Shown: positions 1-7,618 of the stretch, in pieces | How positions within the stretch are numbered: position 1 is the first letter of the stretch | Layout of the letters: each line of letters begins with the position of its first letter | Assembly: GCF_002506515.1 (NCBI RefSeq) | Contig: NZ_DAXS01000052.1 | Coordinates: forward strand, 4,795 to 59,401 | Reading direction: 5' to 3' | Length of the DNA stretch: 54,607 bases | Source: Caldivirga sp. UBA161 | GTDB taxonomy: Archaea > Thermoproteota > Thermoprotei > Thermoproteales > Thermocladiaceae | Position numbers and translations under genes: made by a program | The notes under the pieces: model-generated | What the model saw: only the letters and a program-made list of their open reading frames with translations | Told to the model about the DNA's origin: nothing | The model's database searches: none

Positions 1-185
1 GTTATATACGCTGGGGTTTCAAGCAGCACCCGAGGGAATGACTTAAGTAATATAGGTTAAGTAATTGAAGCTTTTAAGCAGGGCGGAATTTCCCCTCAAG
101 CAGAATACGCGGTTACTACGGGTACTCATAAATTACTGTCAGTGATGAAGTGCTCACAGTAATAAGCCTGTATTAATGTAACCCT

Positions 186-491
186 GTGGTTACTGAGGAG
201 TTGATTAATGTCGCTGAGTTGATTAGGAGGATTAAGGAGGGGCCATGCTCATCACTGAACTGTAGCGTAACCAGTGTTAAAGTATCAGTGGGTAAGGGGG
301 GTGATGGGAGGGCTGTATCTTCATTAATTGAGGTTGATTTAGTCAGGGATAAGGTTTACTTAACCTTTAAGCTTAAGGCTAGTGAATTAACCTGCCTAAT
401 TAAACTTGAGGTAACTGGTAGTGTAAGTGTGAGTGAGCTTAGGAGGCTTTCAAGCAGTATTACTGAGTTGCTGAATTCCCTTAAGCCTTAG
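186..491 (+). CDS. Small hypothetical protein, 101 aa
   Basis: I do not recognise this protein. It begins with GTG and encodes a soluble acidic/basic mix with three cysteines (two in a CSSLNC stretch near residue 21) and a C-terminal helix rich in Ser and Leu. No transmembrane segment is visible. A weak AT-rich element (taataagcc, near 158-166) lies about 25 bp before the GTG, consistent with a leaderless start. Its last 42 bases overlap, tail to tail, the 3' end of the GNAT gene on the other strand. Its reading frame uses the same codons as neighbouring genes (AGG for Arg, many TTA and CTT Leu), which supports real coding. Confidence 0.5.
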   Translation: MVTEELINVAELIRRIKEGPCSSLNCSVTSVKVSVGKGGDGRAVSSLIEVDLVRDKVYLTFKLKASELTCLIKLEVTGSVSVSELRRLSSSITELLNSLKP

Positions 492-953
492 GTTTACTGA
501 GTCGAAAATCACCTTATATGAATCACCATTAAACAGGACCTTACCACCGTAGTGCTTAGATATCTTAACCATCTTAATATTATCAAGGCTCATGTAGGCG
601 TAAACCCTTACTGCACCCCTCCTATTAAATAAGTCACTAAGCATTAAACCAACAAGCCACTTTCCAATACCCTTACCCTGGTACTCATCCTTAACCACTA
701 AGGCTACCTCGTAGGCATTATTAATCCCATAAGCCTCACCAACGGCTATTAACTCATTATCTTGGTAGGCACCGTATATTATTGGCCTTAATGATAACAG
801 TGATTTGACGCAATCCTCAACATCATTAATCACGCACATGAACCTTGACCTAATGGACTGCCTACTTAATGACTTATAAAATGAAATAATCAATTCACCA
901 TCCCTTAGGGGATCCAGGTACCTCACGTTAAGCATCATATCGGTATGATTCAT
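450..953 (-). CDS. GNAT family N-acetyltransferase
   Basis: Predicted acetyl-CoA-dependent N-acyltransferase of the GNAT fold, 167 aa. The diagnostic motif A is visible around residues 88-104 (VVKDEYQGKGIGKWLVG), containing the Q-x-x-G-x-G acetyl-CoA pyrophosphate loop after a beta strand (YEVALVV). The N-terminal part (DGELIISFYKSLSRQSIRSRF) resembles the substrate-side helices of stand-alone GNATs. Substrate cannot be told from sequence. A TATA-like ttaaatac element on the minus strand (about 980-990) is about 30 bp upstream of the ATG. The 3' end overlaps the convergent small ORF at 186-491 by 42 bases. Confidence 0.8.
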   Translation of the reverse strand: MNHTDMMLNVRYLDPLRDGELIISFYKSLSRQSIRSRFMCVINDVEDCVKSLLSLRPIIYGAYQDNELIAVGEAYGINNAYEVALVVKDEYQGKGIGKWLVGLMLSDLFNRRGAVRVYAYMSLDNIKMVKISKHYGGKVLFNGDSYKVIFDSVNLRLKGIQQLSNTA

Positions 954-1049
954 TAACGCTTAGTAATATGTAATACTGGTATTTAAGTTTACCTAAAGTG
1001 GCCTAAACCATGAGTTAGTTCATTAATAAGGCTTTAAAGCTGAGTAACG

Positions 1050-1057
1050 CTTATATT
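1050..1057 (+). promoter_or_regulatory. TATA box for the 1079 gene pair
   Basis: The cttatatt element is centred 26 bp before the ATG at 1079, the spacing expected for an archaeal promoter giving a leaderless transcript. It supports the chosen start. Confidence 0.55.
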
Positions 1058-1078
1058 TCCTTAGAGCTAGGAAGCGTA

Positions 1079-1366
1079 ATGATGGATATTAATGATATTA
1101 TTAATAAGTTAATTAGCGAGGTTAAGAATTATGGGCAAATCACTGTTGAGGATTATGGGCCAGAGAAATTACTCGTAGTTAAGTTAACAGAGGACTTATC
1201 AGTATTCGCGTCAATACTATGTGAGGGCACTGAATGTAATGTGGAGTATGCTGTTGGTGATGAGAACTTCACCATAATGCCTAAGGCCCTGGGCCTCATG
1301 GATAAGGCCCTGGAGGTTATGAGGATTATTAATAATGCCTTAATGAAAATGGGGGTGATTAAGTGA
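1079..1366 (+). CDS. Hypothetical protein, 95 aa, first gene of an overlapping pair
   Basis: I do not recognise the family. The 95-aa protein is acidic, has an N-terminal amphipathic helix (IINKLISEVKNYG), a beta-rich middle with two cysteines close together (LCEGTEC), and a C-terminal helix. No membrane segment. It starts with two successive ATG codons; the TATA box 26 bp upstream favours the first. The following gene starts inside its stop codon (GTGA overlap), so the two are almost certainly co-translated and may form a complex. Confidence 0.55.
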   Translation: MMDINDIINKLISEVKNYGQITVEDYGPEKLLVVKLTEDLSVFASILCEGTECNVEYAVGDENFTIMPKALGLMDKALEVMRIINNALMKMGVIK

Positions 1367-1602
1367 GGCATGGTTTAAGGCTTGGCTCAATTAATGCACG
1401 TAAGGTACGTGGGCCTGATGGATTCTTCACAGTGGCCATGGGTATTGAGGTGTTTAAGCTTATTGAGGATAAGGTGAAGGAACTTGGATTAACCAGTGAG
1501 GTTCTTGGTGACGTGGTTCTGGTTAAGGGTAAATCATGGAGCAGTATTAGTAGGCTACTGCAGTATGCTCGTTCAAAGGGAATTAACGTAATTGAGGATT
1601 AG
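1363..1602 (+). CDS. Hypothetical protein, 79 aa, second gene of an overlapping pair
   Basis: Unrecognised 79-aa basic protein that begins with a GTG overlapping the stop of the previous gene by four bases. It has a predicted beta-alpha-beta-alpha layout (VAMGIEVFKLIEDKVKELG, then VVLVKGKSWSSISRLLQYA) suggestive of a small alpha/beta domain. The C-terminus is separated by only four bases from the convergent Fe-S protein gene. Function unknown; co-expression with the 95-aa partner is the main clue. Confidence 0.5.
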   Translation: MRHGLRLGSINARKVRGPDGFFTVAMGIEVFKLIEDKVKELGLTSEVLGDVVLVKGKSWSSISRLLQYARSKGINVIED

Positions 1603-1606
1603 GCCA

Positions 1607-2548
1607 TTACTGCGCTCCACTCAGTACTTCAGCTAGGTCAAGTATCTTAACCCTATCGTTACTGTTCCTGGATAGGTTAGCGTAGCATATTGGGCAGGCC
1701 ACAACTATGTTACTTGATAACCTTGATAATGATTCAACCCTACTCCTAGCAACCTTATTAGATAATGATGGTTTAATGGATTCCACCGGGCCACCGCAGC
1801 ACATTGATGTTGAAATCCCTGTTATGTAAGGATCCTCAACATGCTCGACCCCAGCCATCTCCAGAAGCTTCCTATAGGTTTCCCTCATACCCAAGTACCT
1901 TGAGTAGAGGCATGAATCATGAATAACCACTTTACTTAACCTAGCCTTATCAACGCCCTTAATTAACTCCATGTAGTTAACAACCCTAATACCCAAGTCC
2001 CCGAAGAACTTGGGGGCCACAACCGTTAATATGTGGTGGGTATGCGGGTCAATGGTTATCACCGTCTTAATCCCCTTACTCTTAAAGTAATTAAGAACAA
2101 TCGATGAGAAGTAATCCTTAAAGTCATCCTCAAAACCCAATTCATAAAGCAAAGCCCCTGAATATGGTTCATCAGGCATGAAGGTGAAGTTGACTCCATT
2201 CTTAATGAGTAGGTTAGCGATAGCCTTAACAATACCATTAACCCTCTCAATTTCACTCCTAGGGGGCTTCAAAATAACCCTAGCCATAGTAATAACCGCA
2301 CCAGTAAACCTACTAACCAGGGGGCCCAACGACTCCGGTGACGCCTTCTCCATTAGGTTCGTGAATGCGTTTATGTATGGTACAAGTTGGTAAAGGCATG
2401 ATGTGTAGAGTAATGTATCTCCTGATTCAGGAATATTAAGCCCCTTAACCCATTCACTGCATATACTCCTCTCAGCCGGTATGGGTAACTTATTATAGTT
2501 TAAGCTCCTAATCATAATTGCCCTAAGTCCCCTTAACCAATCCTCCAT
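1607..2548 (-). CDS. CCG-domain Fe-S protein (heterodisulfide reductase B / GlpC / LutA-like)
   Basis: A 313-aa protein of the cysteine-rich CCG family. The C-terminal half has the signature HDSCLYSRYLG, then MCCGG about 35 residues later, then CPICYANL, which matches the C-x(31-38)-CC(G)-x(30-35)-C-x-x-C pattern that binds a noncubane [4Fe-4S] or zinc. The N-terminal half lacks a clear second CCG motif (only isolated cysteines such as SICSEW and LYTSCLYQL), so it is half-degenerate or ligates differently. Such subunits pass electrons between a flavoprotein and a thiol/disulfide or quinone partner. No HdrA/HdrC, glycolate or lactate oxidase gene is adjacent, so the partner must lie elsewhere. 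The TATA-like element taattaagtatta lies about 26 bp upstream of the ATG. Confidence 0.75.
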   Translation of the reverse strand: MEDWLRGLRAIMIRSLNYNKLPIPAERSICSEWVKGLNIPESGDTLLYTSCLYQLVPYINAFTNLMEKASPESLGPLVSRFTGAVITMARVILKPPRSEIERVNGIVKAIANLLIKNGVNFTFMPDEPYSGALLYELGFEDDFKDYFSSIVLNYFKSKGIKTVITIDPHTHHILTVVAPKFFGDLGIRVVNYMELIKGVDKARLSKVVIHDSCLYSRYLGMRETYRKLLEMAGVEHVEDPYITGISTSMCCGGPVESIKPSLSNKVARSRVESLSRLSSNIVVACPICYANLSRNSNDRVKILDLAEVLSGAQ

Positions 2549-2623
2549 AGTGGGGGCGTTACTTAAACTAATTAAGTATTATGCCTTAAATTAGCATTAC
2601 TTCTTTAGGTGAAAGACGCAGGG

Positions 2624-3106
2624 CTATGGGGATTGGATAGTGTAGTAATTCCTATTTAAGTATATTAACGGTGGCTTAGCATTAAGTACTTTACCGTCCT
2701 CAACCTGGCCTATGAATAATGTGTGGTCACCAGCATCATACTTAGCCACAACCCTGCAGTCTAGGTAGGCTATTGAACCATCAATAATTGGTGAACCAGT
2801 CTTAGCAGTAATAATCCTTAACCCCATAAACCTCTCTTCCTTTGGGGCTGTGGCGAACTTAACTGCTAAATCCCTCATATCGTAGGGTAGTATATTAACC
2901 GCGTAAACCCCAGATTCATTAACAGCCTTATGCGATGCCGCGTTCTTATCCAATGCCACCAGGACCAGTGGTGGGTTAAGGGAAACTGAGGTGAATGAGT
3001 TAACGGTTAATCCATAGTATTCACCATTATAGGTAGTGGTTACGATAGTGACTCCGGTTGGGTAATTCCTAAGTATTGCCTTAAGCTCCTCCCCTGTAAT
3101 AGCCAT
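2624..3106 (-). CDS. Flavin reductase-like FMN-binding protein
   Basis: 160-aa split-barrel flavoprotein of the flavin reductase family (HpaC/RutF type), expected to reduce FMN or FAD with NAD(P)H or to bind FMN. Recognisable features are YPTGVTIVTT at residues 15-24, followed by LTVNSFTSVSLNPPLVLVAL (about 33-52), where the family contacts the flavin, and the C-terminal DHTLFIGQVEDG strand. Full length for the family. It is monocistronic, with a gattattaaat TATA element about 25 bp upstream. The CTACGTAG sequence between TATA box and ATG resembles the palindrome before the L24e gene. Confidence 0.82.
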   Translation of the reverse strand: MAITGEELKAILRNYPTGVTIVTTTYNGEYYGLTVNSFTSVSLNPPLVLVALDKNAASHKAVNESGVYAVNILPYDMRDLAVKFATAPKEERFMGLRIITAKTGSPIIDGSIAYLDCRVVAKYDAGDHTLFIGQVEDGKVLNAKPPLIYLNRNYYTIQSP

Positions 3107-3210
3107 GCTACTACGTAGCCAGGGCCATTTAATAATCTAACTAATAAAGACCCTTAACCTAAAGTTAATTTTGATTCAGCATTTAAATTAAAGCACTGAT
3201 TAGGTATAGG

Positions 3211-3218
3211 TTTATAAA
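3211..3218 (+). promoter_or_regulatory. TATA box deciding the endA start
   Basis: Sequence tttataaa is centred about 27 bp before the ATG at 3243. A TTG at 3222 would lie right next to this box, too close to be transcribed from it, so the ATG at 3243 is the better start. Confidence 0.6.
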
Positions 3219-3242
3219 ATATTGCAGCAGTGGTTAAATTAT

Positions 3243-3821
3243 ATGGTTCAGGGCACTAGGGGGAAGACTATTGTTAAGTATAGGGGAGTGCTTAAGGGGG
3301 ATAAGGTTATTGTACCTAGTATTGACGAATCCAGGGCTCTCTATAAGCTTGGCTTCTTTGGGAAATTCCTAGGTAAGGATAAGATTAAGATTGAGGAAGT
3401 TGATTCAGTAAATTCACCAATACACTTGTCGCCGCTTGAGGCTCTTTACCTGGTTGAATTAGGCCTACTGGAGGTTATTGATGATGGCTCACTGGTAGGT
3501 AAGAGTACCCTTAAGGAGCTGGTGGAGAGGAGGTATGAGCATGGGGAGTTAGTGTATGAATTATACAAGTACTTTAGGGATAGGGGTTATGTGGTTAGAA
3601 GTGGTTTGAAATTCGGCTCACTCTACGCAGTTTATGAGAAGGGGCCTGGTATTGACCATGCACCAATGCTTGTTCACTTAATTGACCCTGGACGCAACAT
3701 AACTGCACTGGATGTTACCAGGGCAGCTAGGTTAAGCCACACCGTTAGGAAAACCTTCGTGCTCGCTGTTAGGCATATGAATAGCCTTAAGTTAATAGGA
3801 TTCGAATGGTGGACCCCATGA
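3243..3821 (+). CDS. endA: tRNA-splicing endonuclease, catalytic subunit
   Basis: Cleaves the bulge-helix-bulge at exon-intron borders of pre-tRNA (and split-tRNA or rRNA precursors), leaving 2',3'-cyclic phosphate ends. The C-terminal catalytic domain is clear: FGSLYAVYEKG supplies the Tyr, GIDHAPMLVHLID the His and TVRKTFVLAV the Lys of the catalytic triad. The N-terminal domain is the small alpha/beta domain of the family. At about 192 aa it is of the one-repeat size, so it must assemble as a homotetramer or, as in Crenarchaeota, as a heterotetramer with a structural paralogue not in this window. I moved the start to the ATG at 3243 because of the TATA position. Confidence 0.9.
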   Translation: MVQGTRGKTIVKYRGVLKGDKVIVPSIDESRALYKLGFFGKFLGKDKIKIEEVDSVNSPIHLSPLEALYLVELGLLEVIDDGSLVGKSTLKELVERRYEHGELVYELYKYFRDRGYVVRSGLKFGSLYAVYEKGPGIDHAPMLVHLIDPGRNITALDVTRAARLSHTVRKTFVLAVRHMNSLKLIGFEWWTP

Positions 3822-3840
3822 ATTATTAAATGCTAATTCA

Positions 3841-4827
3841 TTAATCAAGGGTAATTGTGAATGATGTGAATTTAGAGCAGTATCCATTAATTGGGCAATC
3901 CACACATTGATTATTTGAGCAATTGAACCCAATATCGTAAGCACCCTTCTCAGCGGCTATTGGGTCACTACTCCTCCTAATTGTTTTAATGGCAATAACC
4001 CTAGCCGCCTTATACGGTATATTCACTTCACCCTTACTTAAATTAACGTAGAGTGCCTTAACCCTATCATCATCTATAAGCACAAGGTAAGCCCCACTCC
4101 TTATCACTGTTGAGGCAGTGTACATGTCGCCAATCGGTATGTATAGCTTATTCTGGCCCCTCAACATAACTTTAAGCGCTAACGGTACTCCGGATTCATG
4201 GGCAATCCACCTTATCATTATCCTAACGCTCTTATTCCTATGGGCCGTGGAGTAGGGGCTCATGAAGCTTCTTATGAAGTTCTCCAAGTTAATGTAATTC
4301 CTAATTACTGCAAGTTCCTTGGCTAAACCACCCCTCCTTGCAGCAGCCCTTAGGCTTAGGGCGTAATTCTTAACTGCATCATTAACCTGCTGGAATTCAG
4401 CATCCCCATAATTCTTAACAAACTCCTCAGCCAGCTTAACCCCATTATCCTTAACAGGATTATTGATGAACTTAACCATGTCATCAGTAATATTGCCTAT
4501 TGAATCATAAAATTTAGTGACTCTAACAACCCTGAGTGATGACAATATTGATGCAGTTAATGTAAGGTATCTGGCTATGTCCTCTACGCCATCAATAGTT
4601 AAGTAATTCCTTAAACCCTCCCCAAAGGTTATCTTACCCCTTTTATACTTATCAATGAAATTCATGTAGAAAACCTTAACCCTATTAGCAGTGTTAGCTA
4701 AATCCTTGTTAAATGTCTTGAAGACTGGCTCAACCACCAATTGACCATGCCTAGTAATCTCACTAAGGGCCTCCTCACCCAGCCTCCTTAATTCACCAAT
4801 ACTTAATGTTGAAGACACCTTAACCAT
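3841..4827 (-). CDS. HhH-GPD / N-glycosylase-like protein with C-terminal four-cysteine cluster
   Basis: 328-aa protein, family not firmly recognised. The C-terminus carries four cysteines as C-x4-C-x2-C-x5-C (NCSNNQCVDCPINGYC), very close to the [4Fe-4S] loop of endonuclease III-type DNA glycosylases (C-x6-C-x2-C-x5-C). Just before it, MIRWIAHESGVPLAL and YIPIGDMYTAS resemble the region of DUF2400/HhH-GPD proteins that carries the catalytic aspartate. The first half is helical and unassigned. A DNA base-excision or structural Fe-S role is therefore possible but unproven. The gene has its own TATA element (ggtttattaa) about 27 bp upstream and lies 45 bp after glyA. Confidence 0.45.
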   Translation of the reverse strand: MVKVSSTLSIGELRRLGEEALSEITRHGQLVVEPVFKTFNKDLANTANRVKVFYMNFIDKYKRGKITFGEGLRNYLTIDGVEDIARYLTLTASILSSLRVVRVTKFYDSIGNITDDMVKFINNPVKDNGVKLAEEFVKNYGDAEFQQVNDAVKNYALSLRAAARRGGLAKELAVIRNYINLENFIRSFMSPYSTAHRNKSVRIMIRWIAHESGVPLALKVMLRGQNKLYIPIGDMYTASTVIRSGAYLVLIDDDRVKALYVNLSKGEVNIPYKAARVIAIKTIRRSSDPIAAEKGAYDIGFNCSNNQCVDCPINGYCSKFTSFTITLD

Positions 4828-4872
4828 GTGGTAAGCGGGCTTAATAAACCATTTCTTAGCTTAAAGGGCCCA

Positions 4873-6168
4873 CTAGTAATTGAGGGGTAGGCAATCACAC
4901 TTGATGCCCACATCACTTAACTTAAAGCCGTACTTAACCTCAGTGTACTGGGCCTTAAACTCCTTAACCTTATCCCTAATGGTGCTGGGTTCCTTACCAT
5001 CAATAAGCATCGCCTTCATGAATGATGCTATCTCAGCCATTTCCTGAGTACCCATACCCACCCTAGTCATTTCTTGGACGCCCATCCTAATACCGCTAGG
5101 CTTCACCGCACTCCTATCCCAGGGTAGCATATTTTTGTTGACGATTATTCCACCATCTTCAAGTAATTGAGCAACCTTAGCCCCACCACCGAATTTCGAG
5201 GCATCAAAGACTACTTGATGAGTCTCAGTGAAGCCCCTAGCCTCAGCCACCACTGGTATACCGTACTTGCTTAATTCCTCAGCCAGCTTCCTGGCATTCA
5301 ACCTTATTTGATAGGCATAGGCTTCACCGAAGGCCATCATTTCGATTGCCGTTATTGCCGTTGAAGCATATCTATGTAGGTGATAATTTGATGTTAATTG
5401 CGGGAAAACGGACCTTTGAATATTCTTGAAAATGGATTCATTATTAGTGAATATTACGCCGCCTTGAGGCCCTGGGAAGGTTTTATGAGTTGATGATGTC
5501 ATTAAGTCAGCACCCTCATTAAGTGAATTGGGGAATTGCCCACCGGCTATTAACCCAAGCACGTGGGCTGAATCATGCATTAAATAAGCCCCATTCTCAT
5601 GAGCCACCTGGGCAAGTTCCTTAACTGGATGCGGGAATAAGTATAGTGACGCACCTAGTATGACTAGTTGAGGCTTCTCCTCCCTAATGACCTTTGCCGC
5701 TAAGTCAACGTTAATGCTGAAATTCTCTTCATCACACGGTAGGTGAATTACCTTAAGCCCCAGTGCCCCTGGGGCGCCGACCTCATCATGGCTAATATGC
5801 CCACCACACTGCCTTGGTACTGCAGCAATCTTACCACCCTTAGCTAACGTTAAGTAAGCGGCCATATTGGCCACTGTACCTGAAATAGGCCTCACATCAA
5901 CGTAACTTGCATGGAATAGCTTAGACATGAGGTCGACTAAGTATGCTTCCATTTCATCAACATACTTAACACCTTGATAATACCTATTGCCTATAGTGCC
6001 CTCCGCGTACCTACCCATCATGTCATTTATGTAGAAGTACTCAGCCAGCGGCGACATGACGTTTTCACTCGGTATAAGGTTTATGGTTTCTCTCCTCCTC
6101 CATGTATTATGGCTATTTATTATATCCCTTACCCTATTTACTGCATTAATAGCATCACTTAGGTTCAT
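4873..6168 (-). CDS. glyA: Serine hydroxymethyltransferase
   Basis: PLP enzyme interconverting serine and glycine with a one-carbon-carrying pterin (in this group probably a methanopterin-type carrier rather than folate). The active-site segment SSTHKTFPGPQGG near residue 230 holds the PLP-binding Lys. Other family stretches are LIPSENVMSPL near the N-terminus, EGTIGNRYYQG, and RPISGTVANMAAY. Length 431 aa is normal for archaeal SHMT. A TATA element sits 28 bp before the ATG. Confidence 0.95.
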   Translation of the reverse strand: MNLSDAINAVNRVRDIINSHNTWRRRETINLIPSENVMSPLAEYFYINDMMGRYAEGTIGNRYYQGVKYVDEMEAYLVDLMSKLFHASYVDVRPISGTVANMAAYLTLAKGGKIAAVPRQCGGHISHDEVGAPGALGLKVIHLPCDEENFSINVDLAAKVIREEKPQLVILGASLYLFPHPVKELAQVAHENGAYLMHDSAHVLGLIAGGQFPNSLNEGADLMTSSTHKTFPGPQGGVIFTNNESIFKNIQRSVFPQLTSNYHLHRYASTAITAIEMMAFGEAYAYQIRLNARKLAEELSKYGIPVVAEARGFTETHQVVFDASKFGGGAKVAQLLEDGGIIVNKNMLPWDRSAVKPSGIRMGVQEMTRVGMGTQEMAEIASFMKAMLIDGKEPSTIRDKVKEFKAQYTEVKYGFKLSDVGIKCDCLPLNY

Positions 6169-6190
6169 TAAGCTTAAACCTAATAATCCA

Positions 6191-6201
6191 GAAATATAAA
6201 C
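6191..6201 (-). promoter_or_regulatory. TATA box of glyA
   Basis: The element reads gtttatatttc on the minus strand and is centred about 28 bp before the glyA ATG, giving a leaderless or nearly leaderless mRNA. Confidence 0.6.
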
Positions 6202-6386
6202 TTATCCGCCGGCTACGTTTAGCATAACGCTTATATTATGAAGAATCAAGGCTTCTCAATAACTATATATGAGTAAAGTATTAATAGTATATTTGCCATA
6301 AGTAACTCTAATCTAATCAGCAGCTTGTTAATCAAACTCCTGAGAGCATGAGGGCATCCTTATATTTCAGTGGTAATTCATTAATT

Positions 6387-6464
6387 ATGGTTAAGAGCGC
6401 TTTAGTGATTAGTAGTGGCCATAATGGGTTAATGGCTACTGTAATACTCAAGGAAAGTGAATAA
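6387..6464 (+). pseudogene. 25-codon ORF behind a strong TATA box; possible remnant of a PP-loop protein
   Basis: A 25-codon ORF (MVKSALVISSGHNGLMATV...) begins 25 bp after a clean ttatattt box at 6359-6366. Its hydrophobic strand plus SSG-HNGLMATVIL turn is reminiscent of the N-terminal PP-loop (SGGxDS) of QueC/ATP-pyrophosphatase proteins, but the key GGxDS is not intact and the frame stops at 6464. It may be the surviving start of a decayed gene or a real microprotein. The resemblance is weak. The rest of 6169-6540 holds nothing else I can support. Confidence 0.25.
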
Positions 6465-6544
6465 TATTACGTTAATTGAGGCTAGGGCTGGGTCATCTCC
6501 ATGTTAATAGTAATCTTTTATAGCAGCTCTATGTAATCTAAGTA

Positions 6545-6695
6545 AAGAAACCCACAGTAATAGCCTGCATAAATGGGCTAGAGACTGGCTGGATTAATTG
6601 ATGGTGATGGCATAATTCCGGCCCCTCCCAGTCCTTAATGTGAGCCTTGGGAGTTACTCCACTTTGGTGGGCTATTGAATGATGGATGCCTTTTT
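6545..6695 (+). ncRNA. Candidate structured non-coding RNA with own promoter
   Basis: A TATA element (cttttatag, 6515-6523) predicts transcription starting near 6545. The following 130 bases fold well by eye: outer stem AATAGCC (6559-6565) with GGCTATT (6670-6676); a 13-bp stem made of 6584-6588/6628-6632, 6589-6592/6618-6621 and 6593-6596/6613-6616, with a 6-nt bulge (6622-6627) and a single bulged T; small hairpins GGAG-TTA-CTCC and CCAC-TTTG-GTGG at 6650-6670. A run of five T at 6690-6694 could end transcription. An alternative hairpin TAGCC/GGCTA (6561-6565/6576-6580) competes with the outer stem. I find no tRNA, 7S or RNase P consensus. It could also be a leader of the short ORF that follows. 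Confidence 0.4.
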
Positions 6696-6877
6696 ACTTT
6701 AAAACTTTACCCACCATGAATGGCAAAGTTTGTGGTTTTTACCAACACCTTATTGTGAAATGGAAGCATGCTGAAATAGCTATGAAAATTTACGAAGAGG
6801 ATACCAGAGCTTACCTAATCAATAAATCTGCAAATTTAGAATACCTTGAAGAATTAGTTAAAGGATTAAGCAATTAG
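6686..6877 (+). CDS. AT-rich orphan ORF, 63 aa
   Basis: Not recognised. It encodes a small basic protein with a C-terminal amphipathic helix (SANLEYLEELVKGL). Codon use differs from most of the window: AAA and GAA prevail over the AAG and GAG favoured elsewhere. This hints at a foreign origin. No TATA box sits at the right distance from the first ATG (6686) or the internal ATG at 6716, and the 5' end overlaps the T-rich end of the candidate RNA. It may be a C-terminal fragment of a larger lost gene, since its ending looks like a protein C-terminus. Confidence 0.35.
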   Translation: MPFYFKTLPTMNGKVCGFYQHLIVKWKHAEIAMKIYEEDTRAYLINKSANLEYLEELVKGLSN

Positions 6878-6905
6878 CAAAGGGGAGGAATGAATAAAAT
6901 GCTGT

Positions 6906-6964
6906 TGGGCTCAAAGGAGCCCCATGACCCCATAACTTATCCAAGGAGTTAGGGTGGGGCTAAG
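6906..6964. other. Two adjacent hairpins of unknown role
   Basis: The first hairpin is GGGCTC (6907-6912), loop AAAG, GAGCCC (6917-6922). Directly after it, CCCCA-TAACT pairs with AGTTA-GGG-TGGGG to form a 10-bp stem with a 3-nt bulge. Two compact stems within 60 bases suggest a structured RNA, or a terminator for the orphan ORF upstream. On the minus strand they would be followed by the T-rich stretch cattttattc. The rest of 6965-7140 shows only a short hairpin (CACGG/CCGTG, about 7061-7077) and no gene I can support. Confidence 0.35.
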
Positions 6965-7169
6965 TTACTGCAAATGAAGGTGTAGGGGTAAATGAAAATT
7001 AAGTGCACATGTTCTTTAAAATTAAAGTGAGGTGCAATTTCCATTGCTTTAATCTAAACCCACGGTAGATTCCCGTGAATTAAGTAAAAGCTGGTTAATG
7101 TAGTATCATTTAATTGCCTTGCAGGGAATGTTGCGAAAAGCATTTTTAGTCAAGTAATCTTAGGCAATT

Positions 7170-7535
7170 ATGGCTACTGAAATTCCGCCAGCGGTTAGGA
7201 ATGACTTAGATAGGTTGAGGCAACTTGAGGATCAACTACAAGCTGTGTTGCTTAGGAAGCAGCAGTATGAGAGTGAGCTTAGGAATGTGGATAAGGCCCT
7301 CAATGAGTTGAATAAGCTCCCACAGGATTCGAAGGTTTACAAGGTTGTGGGGACCTTCCTACTATCAACTACTAGGGATGAGGCAATACAGGATTTAAAC
7401 CAGAGGAAGGAGTTACTTGACTTACATCTTCAATCCCTCGTGAAGCAGGAGAATATGCTTAGGAAGCAGATAAGTGAATTGGAGAATAAGGTTAAGCAAG
7501 TGCTCGCCGCAGGTCAAGGTGGGCAGGTTCAATAG
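7170..7535 (+). CDS. pfdB: Prefoldin beta subunit
   Basis: Beta subunit of the hexameric jellyfish-shaped prefoldin (GimC) chaperone that captures unfolded proteins and hands them to the thermosome. The 121-aa protein shows the expected two long coiled-coil arms (about 6-48 and 72-115) joined by a beta hairpin containing DSKVYKVVGTFLLS. The family residues are well kept. The Gln/Gly-rich tail is usual. A catttttag TATA element 25 bp before the ATG points to a leaderless mRNA. Confidence 0.92.
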   Translation: MATEIPPAVRNDLDRLRQLEDQLQAVLLRKQQYESELRNVDKALNELNKLPQDSKVYKVVGTFLLSTTRDEAIQDLNQRKELLDLHLQSLVKQENMLRKQISELENKVKQVLAAGQGGQVQ

Positions 7536-7618
7536 AATGGCCGTATAAATTAACATAATATACTTAAATACTTATTTACAATAATAAATACTTAACTTAA
7601 ACTAGACTATTAATGGAG

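Noticed and set aside
1..185. C-box-like GTGATGA at 142-148 with a TACTGT/ACAGTA hairpin around it
   Set aside because: No CTGA D box lies at a suitable distance on the plus strand, so it is not a C/D sRNA by my criteria.
7561..7600. Direct repeat TAAATACTTA twice in the gap behind prefoldin beta
   Set aside because: Very AT-rich, only two copies with a short spacer; compatible with chance.
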